A stretch of DNA of 64,000 nucleotides, from contig FMVL01000005.1 of NCBI GenBank assembly GCA_900102235.1, positions 62,001 to 126,000 of the forward strand. The letters run 5' to 3'. This document shows positions 59,849 to 64,000 of this stretch, piece by piece. The notes under the pieces are model-generated. The model had not been told where the DNA came from, searched no databases, and was given only the letters and a program-made list of their open reading frames with translations. This DNA comes from Lachnospiraceae bacterium XBB2008. GTDB taxonomy: Bacteria > Bacillota > Clostridia > Lachnospirales > Lachnospiraceae. Position 1 is the stretch's first letter, and each line of letters begins with the position of its first letter. Position numbers and translations under genes: made by a program.

Positions 59849-60541
59849 TCAGTTTTTGATCCCGAACATCACTATTCCTTTGGCATATCCGCCGTTTATG
59901 TGTGACATGAGCTCGGATACCGACGGATACGGTCCGATCAGTATCCCGTCGCCGTATGTGTTATGTGCCGTATAACCTCTATCCCCATGCGTGATACAGA
60001 TGGTATGGATCTTATGGAATATGCTCCGGCTGTCGTTGTACAGCGTAAGGATCGACACATCAGAATCCGCAGCCAGTTCATCATATTCCTCGGGATCAAG
60101 CGTGGTCCTGACCTTCATTCCTCTTTTGACAAGATGGTCCCGGATCGCAAGCGGAGCCGTTCCGAACCTCCCGCTTAAGACCATCCCGTCCTGTTCAAAA
60201 TCCCTGATCAGTTCCTGAAGGTCTGCTCTCCTGCCAAGACTGAGGAGCGCATTATACACCGCGATGATCTCGCATCCGGCATAAGCCATGTCGGATCTTC
60301 CGTATGCGATGTCTCCGTAACTGTTCTGCTTTTCCAAAAGACCGATGCCGTCCGGATCCGGTCGCTTCCCCTCCCCGAAGGAGCCGAGGAGTCTGTCCGT
60401 TGCTATCCGGTTTTTGTTTATGTTCTTTTTGCTTACACCCCATGCGATGTGGAAGCGTTTCTGAATCCTACGCATGGAGTCAAGTATCCTTAAAACAGTC
60501 CGGTTACTTATTCTGTTGGGGATAAATCCGCCAAAACTCAT
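59849..60541 (-). CDS. Papain-like/C39-like cysteine peptidase-type protein
   Basis: 230 residues, no signal peptide. After a basic N-terminal 85 residues comes YAGCEIIAVYNALLSLG with a Cys in the position of the nucleophile (about residue 90), then DFEQDGMVLSGRFGTAPLAI, and a later IHTICITHGDRGYTAHNTYG with His at about residue 180 and a following Asn, a C39/papain-type catalytic set. It may be an enzyme that cleaves or a relative that only binds peptides. It overlaps the upstream beta-helix lipoprotein gene by four bases, so the two proteins are made together. Substrate is unknown. Confidence 0.65.
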   Translation of the reverse strand: MSFGGFIPNRISNRTVLRILDSMRRIQKRFHIAWGVSKKNINKNRIATDRLLGSFGEGKRPDPDGIGLLEKQNSYGDIAYGRSDMAYAGCEIIAVYNALLSLGRRADLQELIRDFEQDGMVLSGRFGTAPLAIRDHLVKRGMKVRTTLDPEEYDELAADSDVSILTLYNDSRSIFHKIHTICITHGDRGYTAHNTYGDGILIGPYPSVSELMSHINGGYAKGIVMFGIKN

Positions 60542-62367
60542 TCTTCCAGATATTTATGTATCAAAAGCTCTACGCGTTCCCTGGTCAGTCTTGCACCCGT
60601 TCCGTATTCTACCTGAGGCTGCATCGTTCCGCCGCCGAAACTCTCGGCAGCGTCCTGCATCGCGGTCTCTTTTTCCTTGATCCACTTCTTCTGTTCGGTC
60701 CTTAAGGTTTCCATATCATTCTCATTCAGCGTCTCGCCCAGATATCCCCAGATCCCGTTCAGAAGAGAATCCCAGTTACTGTAATCTTCGTAGCACAACT
60801 GATTCTGTGTGCTCTGATCCGCCGTGCCTTCATAGATCATGTCGTCGATCTCTTTGTCACGCTCGCGAACCTTATCATATGCCGCCATGACATCATCGGC
60901 ACTGAGAAGCGTATCCACGGTGACAGTAGTCTTCTTGACTCCGTCGATGGTGCAGTTTTCCATGCTCACTTCCATGTTGGAGAACAGGTAATACTCATTG
61001 TTTTTGAATTCACAATCCGTAAACAGGGCACTGCAGTATTCTTCCAGAGAAACGAAATCGCATCCGTTATAGGTGCATCTGTTATCCGAAAACTCACAAT
61101 CGGTAAATGACACGTCACTACCGTTATAGAGACTGATCATATCAAGGCCTTCGCTGTCCCTGAAGGAGCAGTCGGCAAAGGATACGCTGTTTACGCCGTT
61201 TAGATCAAGAAGGCCGTATGTGCATTCATATATCTCGGTATTCCTGACATCGATCCCGTAGGAATACATCGACTCGATACCATATGTTCCGCAGCCGTAG
61301 AGATGACAATCCTCTACCGTGATATAAGAAGAAGAATTGATCGCGAGCACACTTCCGGAGCATGTTCCGGGCTCCACGTCATGTCCGACCGTCAGTCCCT
61401 TATAAGTTACATGCTCACAATCATAGAGGGAAAGCACGTCAAAGTACGGATCGTCAACGCAGATAAGGACCTTCGCTCCGTCCTTTGCCTCCAGGCACAG
61501 ATTGGATACGTTTCTGATCGAATATCCTTCATAGCTTTCCGTTGAAATACGGGGATTATCCAGTTTTCTCACAGATACGCCCGTAAGATCGTAAGTTCCC
61601 TCTTCAAGAATGATCTTTCGGTTATTCTGAATGCTGTTAAGCAGTTCCGTCGCATCCGAAACCGTAACGGTATCGAAGTAACGAAGGCTCTCGGGATCGG
61701 CTAATCGGGGGGAATCTTCGGGAAGATAGAAATGAGTGGTGACGGAATAGTAATCCTCATCATATTCTGAATCCTCGGCTTTATGAAAGTATTCTTCCGC
61801 CTCGATCAGCATGTCATCAGCCAGGGTGAGCTTGCGGTCAATCGAATCCATATCTCTGAACGGATCATCCAACAGAGCACACCACTCCTGATTGGGGCAG
61901 TCCCTGTATGCGGCATCATCCTGTATTTCCAGTTCGGTACCGTAGATCCGTGTCTCGGTCTCATAGTTCAGGCACAGATAATCCGCAATATACCTGTCCG
62001 CATCCTTACGGACGATGATCCTCGAATCCGGTGAAAACTCATCAGCGAGCATAGCCGAGGATGAGTAAGTCTCTCCGTCGGCATATTCGGAATAATATGT
62101 GGTACAGATACATGTCCAGCTGCCGACCATGTCATCAAGGGGAGAATCCCCGGTGGTCGCGGTCACGGGTGTGGGTGCGGGATCCGTATCCGTGTCCGTT
62201 TGCGCCGTACTGTCATCTGTATCGGTTGTCTGCGTTGTCACCGTATCGGGCGCATTTACCTGTTCTTCGACATTATCCCTGATCTTATCAACCAGTCCGC
62301 AGCCTGTGAGCAGCGCAGCCATCAGGACCGCCGACAATACGGATGCGATATACCTTGAATACTTCAT
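60538..62367 (-). CDS. Parallel beta-helix lipoprotein with C-terminal LprI-like domain
   Basis: 609 residues. Lipobox LLTGC (Cys23) after the signal peptide, a Thr/Asp-rich spacer (about residues 35-80), a small domain to about 225, then a right-handed parallel beta-helix (about residues 230-470) made of repeats such as SSYITVEDCHLYGCGTYGIE and NSVSFADCSFRDSEG. The final 100 residues (NQLCYEDYSNWDSLLNGIWG, LNENDMETLRTEQKKWIKEK) match the lysozyme-inhibitor LprI/DUF1311 pattern. It sits outside the membrane; the fusion of a polysaccharide-fold domain with an LprI domain suggests a role at the peptidoglycan. Function is inferred. Confidence 0.8.
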   Translation of the reverse strand: MKYSRYIASVLSAVLMAALLTGCGLVDKIRDNVEEQVNAPDTVTTQTTDTDDSTAQTDTDTDPAPTPVTATTGDSPLDDMVGSWTCICTTYYSEYADGETYSSSAMLADEFSPDSRIIVRKDADRYIADYLCLNYETETRIYGTELEIQDDAAYRDCPNQEWCALLDDPFRDMDSIDRKLTLADDMLIEAEEYFHKAEDSEYDEDYYSVTTHFYLPEDSPRLADPESLRYFDTVTVSDATELLNSIQNNRKIILEEGTYDLTGVSVRKLDNPRISTESYEGYSIRNVSNLCLEAKDGAKVLICVDDPYFDVLSLYDCEHVTYKGLTVGHDVEPGTCSGSVLAINSSSYITVEDCHLYGCGTYGIESMYSYGIDVRNTEIYECTYGLLDLNGVNSVSFADCSFRDSEGLDMISLYNGSDVSFTDCEFSDNRCTYNGCDFVSLEEYCSALFTDCEFKNNEYYLFSNMEVSMENCTIDGVKKTTVTVDTLLSADDVMAAYDKVRERDKEIDDMIYEGTADQSTQNQLCYEDYSNWDSLLNGIWGYLGETLNENDMETLRTEQKKWIKEKETAMQDAAESFGGGTMQPQVEYGTGARLTRERVELLIHKYLEE

Positions 62368-62392
62368 ATCTTACCCCCCCGTTTTCATATAT

Positions 62393-62917
62393 TTACAGTT
62401 TATCAGGTTCCGGGTACTCCACACCGAAAGTCTCCACGGTCACTGTCTTCATGACCTGAGGAGTTCGGGGACGATCCTGGAAGTCGGTCTCCGTCTCTGC
62501 TATGCCGTCAACCACATCCTGTCCCTCGATCACCTTACCGAAAGCCGCATACTGTCCGTCGAGATGCGGGGATGTCTTATGCATGATAAAGAACTGGCTG
62601 CCCGCGGAATCTGGCATCTGACTTCTTGCCATCGACAGGACTCCTGCCGTATGCTTTAAGTCATTCTGAAAACCGTTTATCGCGAACTCACCCTTAATGC
62701 TGTATCCGGGGCCTCCGATACCGATCCCCTCGGGATCACCGCCCTGGATCATGAAACCTTTGATGACTCTGTGAAAGATCAGCCCGTCATAGAAACCTTT
62801 GTTTATCAGGCTTATGAAATTGCGGACAGACTGAGGTGCGATATCGGGATATAACTCGGCCTTGATGATATCGCCGCTTTCCATCGTAATTGTAACTATC
62901 GGGTTCTTTTCAGACAT
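62393..62917 (-). CDS. Cyclophilin-type peptidyl-prolyl isomerase
   Basis: 174 residues, no signal peptide, so cytoplasmic. Cyclophilin motifs: FISLINKGFYDGLIFHRVIK, FMIQGGDPEGIG, GVLSMARSQMPDSAGSQFFI and FGKVIEGQDVVDGI; the Arg of FHRV and Phe/Gln residues of the active site are present. It speeds proline isomerisation during protein folding. RBS GGAGGA precedes the ATG, which overlaps the GGDEF gene stop by eight bases. Confidence 0.94.
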   Translation of the reverse strand: MSEKNPIVTITMESGDIIKAELYPDIAPQSVRNFISLINKGFYDGLIFHRVIKGFMIQGGDPEGIGIGGPGYSIKGEFAINGFQNDLKHTAGVLSMARSQMPDSAGSQFFIMHKTSPHLDGQYAAFGKVIEGQDVVDGIAETETDFQDRPRTPQVMKTVTVETFGVEYPEPDKL

Positions 62918-64000
62918 TTCTGTTTTCCTCCGCCTTTCTTTGCTTTTTATTCTGATACATCAGCTCATCTGCATCTTTGAGCATACCGGCATAATCTCCG
63001 GTCCAGTGGCCGATGCTGTATCCCATCGAAAACTTAAGTGCGACCTTGATCCCGTTTCCAAGATCGGCTCTGCGTCCGCTCTGCATGGACTTAAGATGAT
63101 CAAGATCGGCCTGCAGCTGTTCTTCCCCGTATCTGTACAGGAATACGACAAATTCATCGCCACCCTGTCTCGCACAGATATTAGGTCCGGTCGCAAAACT
63201 TGATATGATATATGCGGCACTTTTTATGTATCCGTCGCCGGCATCATGTCCGTACTTATCGTTTATGACCTTCAGGTCATCCAGGTCTATCATGATCAGA
63301 GCACAGAACCTGTCCTTATCTTCCTCACCCGAATACTTCAGCAGGAAACTGTCCAGGCCTCTGCGGTTATATAATCCGGTAAGTACATCCTCGTCCCTCT
63401 CCATCTCTATCTGTTTACGCTGTCTGATGCTCTCGGTCACATCGGTAATGATACCGAAGAAATCTCCGTTGGCGGTCCTTACCTCCTCCAGACGGATGAA
63501 GCTTTCTCCTCCGATAAAGCTGTCATTATCGGGGATCACATAGATATTTTCTTCTCCTTCGATATTGGCGGGAGTAAGGCTTTCGATAGCATTCCTGACA
63601 TCATTTCTGTCGGCATACAGCCTTCCGTTCGTATCAGGCTCAAGTCCCAGAACCTTGCCCACATATTCGGTATAGCGGACTATGGATCCGGACTGTTTAC
63701 AGTCATATACGCCGATGTGCAGATTGACTCTGCCAAGCACGTGAGAGATCTTCTCGACGCTCGCAAGCAGACTGTGTACCATCTCATTTATGTGAGAACT
63801 TAATTCCGAGAATTCCTGACTGTTATGTACATCTACCGTAGTATCCAGATTCCCGTTGCTGATCCGCCTGAGATCATCGTTAACGATATTGATATTATCG
63901 ATAACATATCTGTCTATACAGCGGGTGAAGCTCATGACCAGTATCACGGATATTATGGCAAGCCCCAGCAGAATGATAAAAGATGTCGTGGGAATCCCGG
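62910..64000 (-). CDS. Membrane GGDEF diguanylate cyclase, N-terminus outside window
   Basis: The frame stays open to the window edge, so the protein is cut at its N-terminus. Visible parts in order: end of a membrane helix (FIILLGLAIISVILVMSF), a HAMP-like linker (DDLRRISNGNLDTTVDVHNS), a PAS-like domain with FFGIITDVTESIRQRK at its end, and a GGDEF domain (DVLTGLYNRRGLDSFLL, MIDLDDLKVINDKYGHDAGD, RQGGDEFVVFLYRYG). The intact GGDEF motif predicts synthesis of cyclic di-GMP. The receptor part presumably senses an external signal. No EAL domain follows. Confidence 0.92.
   Translation of the reverse strand, partial: GIPTTSFIILLGLAIISVILVMSFTRCIDRYVIDNINIVNDDLRRISNGNLDTTVDVHNSQEFSELSSHINEMVHSLLASVEKISHVLGRVNLHIGVYDCKQSGSIVRYTEYVGKVLGLEPDTNGRLYADRNDVRNAIESLTPANIEGEENIYVIPDNDSFIGGESFIRLEEVRTANGDFFGIITDVTESIRQRKQIEMERDEDVLTGLYNRRGLDSFLLKYSGEEDKDRFCALIMIDLDDLKVINDKYGHDAGDGYIKSAAYIISSFATGPNICARQGGDEFVVFLYRYGEEQLQADLDHLKSMQSGRRADLGNGIKVALKFSMGYSIGHWTGDYAGMLKDADELMYQNKKQRKAEENRNV

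Overview
The window looks like a chromosomal segment of a motile, anaerobic, carbohydrate-fermenting Firmicute, most likely a Lachnospiraceae member of the Roseburia/Butyrivibrio type. This is inferred from flagellin plus FliS with sigma-28-like promoters, a Gram-positive beta-mannan utilisation operon, an Ala/Glu-linker sugar-binding lipoprotein, strong AGGAGG ribosome binding sites and many Firmicute family proteins. Nearly all genes are on the minus strand in tightly packed, often ATGA-overlapping operons. No gene-free stretch exceeds 300 bases. The largest gaps (34106-34354, 53603-53836, 22526-22737) each hold inverted repeats or promoters. I saw no rRNA, tRNA, CRISPR, prophage or transposase genes.

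Layout, left to right. 1-1385 (+): the tail of a MotA/ExbB-like protein and a MotB/OmpA stator-like partner. 1425-4024 (-): a YtrA-type GntR regulator and an ABC exporter behind a palindrome-embedded promoter. 4158-10594 (-): two large lipoproteins, trpE-trpG and a zinc-ribbon/TPM membrane protein. 10664-16672 (-): four glycosyltransferases and a GT-C-like membrane protein. 16653-21182 (-): a GlpA-like dehydrogenase trio and an MFS transporter. 21194-22525 (-): manC. 22738-23622 (+): an XRE-Uma2 fusion. 23641-35395 (-): ManA, Nudix, LUD protein, SGNH esterase, two GH130 phosphorylases, cellobiose 2-epimerase, ABC sugar importer and a LacI regulator, which together form a beta-mannan/manno-oligosaccharide locus. 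35538-39592 (-): a coiled-coil protein with a sigma-28-like promoter, a divergent MutS ATPase with a DUF202 partner, and deoC. 39725-42337 (+): a large GT-C-like membrane protein. 42342-48418 (-): CbxX-type AAA ATPase, aminotransferase, Lrp regulator, AIR-synthase-like protein, VanW protein and a 36-residue membrane peptide. 48459-53602: a small + strand gene, then coaX, an ECF S component, a hybrid histidine kinase and nth. 53837-55003 (+): galK. 55052-64000 (-): fliS, flagellin, a very large sigma-28-linked unknown, a cysteine-protease-like protein, a beta-helix/LprI lipoprotein, cyclophilin and a GGDEF protein cut by the window end.

The clearest functional unit is the mannan locus. Imported acetylated manno-oligosaccharides would be deacetylated by the SGNH esterase, epimerised to mannosyl-glucose at the reducing end, and phosphorolysed by the two GH130 enzymes to mannose-1-phosphate. 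The neighbouring ManC can use mannose-1-phosphate for GDP-mannose, and ManA links mannose-6-phosphate to fructose-6-phosphate.

The most unusual signal is a two-copy, roughly 140-base palindromic element (27132-27271 and 53647-53781). Its core is about 90 percent identical, its arms differ in sequence but still pair, and an internal stem pairs better as minus-strand RNA. One copy sits inside the mannan operon; the other sits between nth and galK inside a further perfect 16-base inverted repeat.
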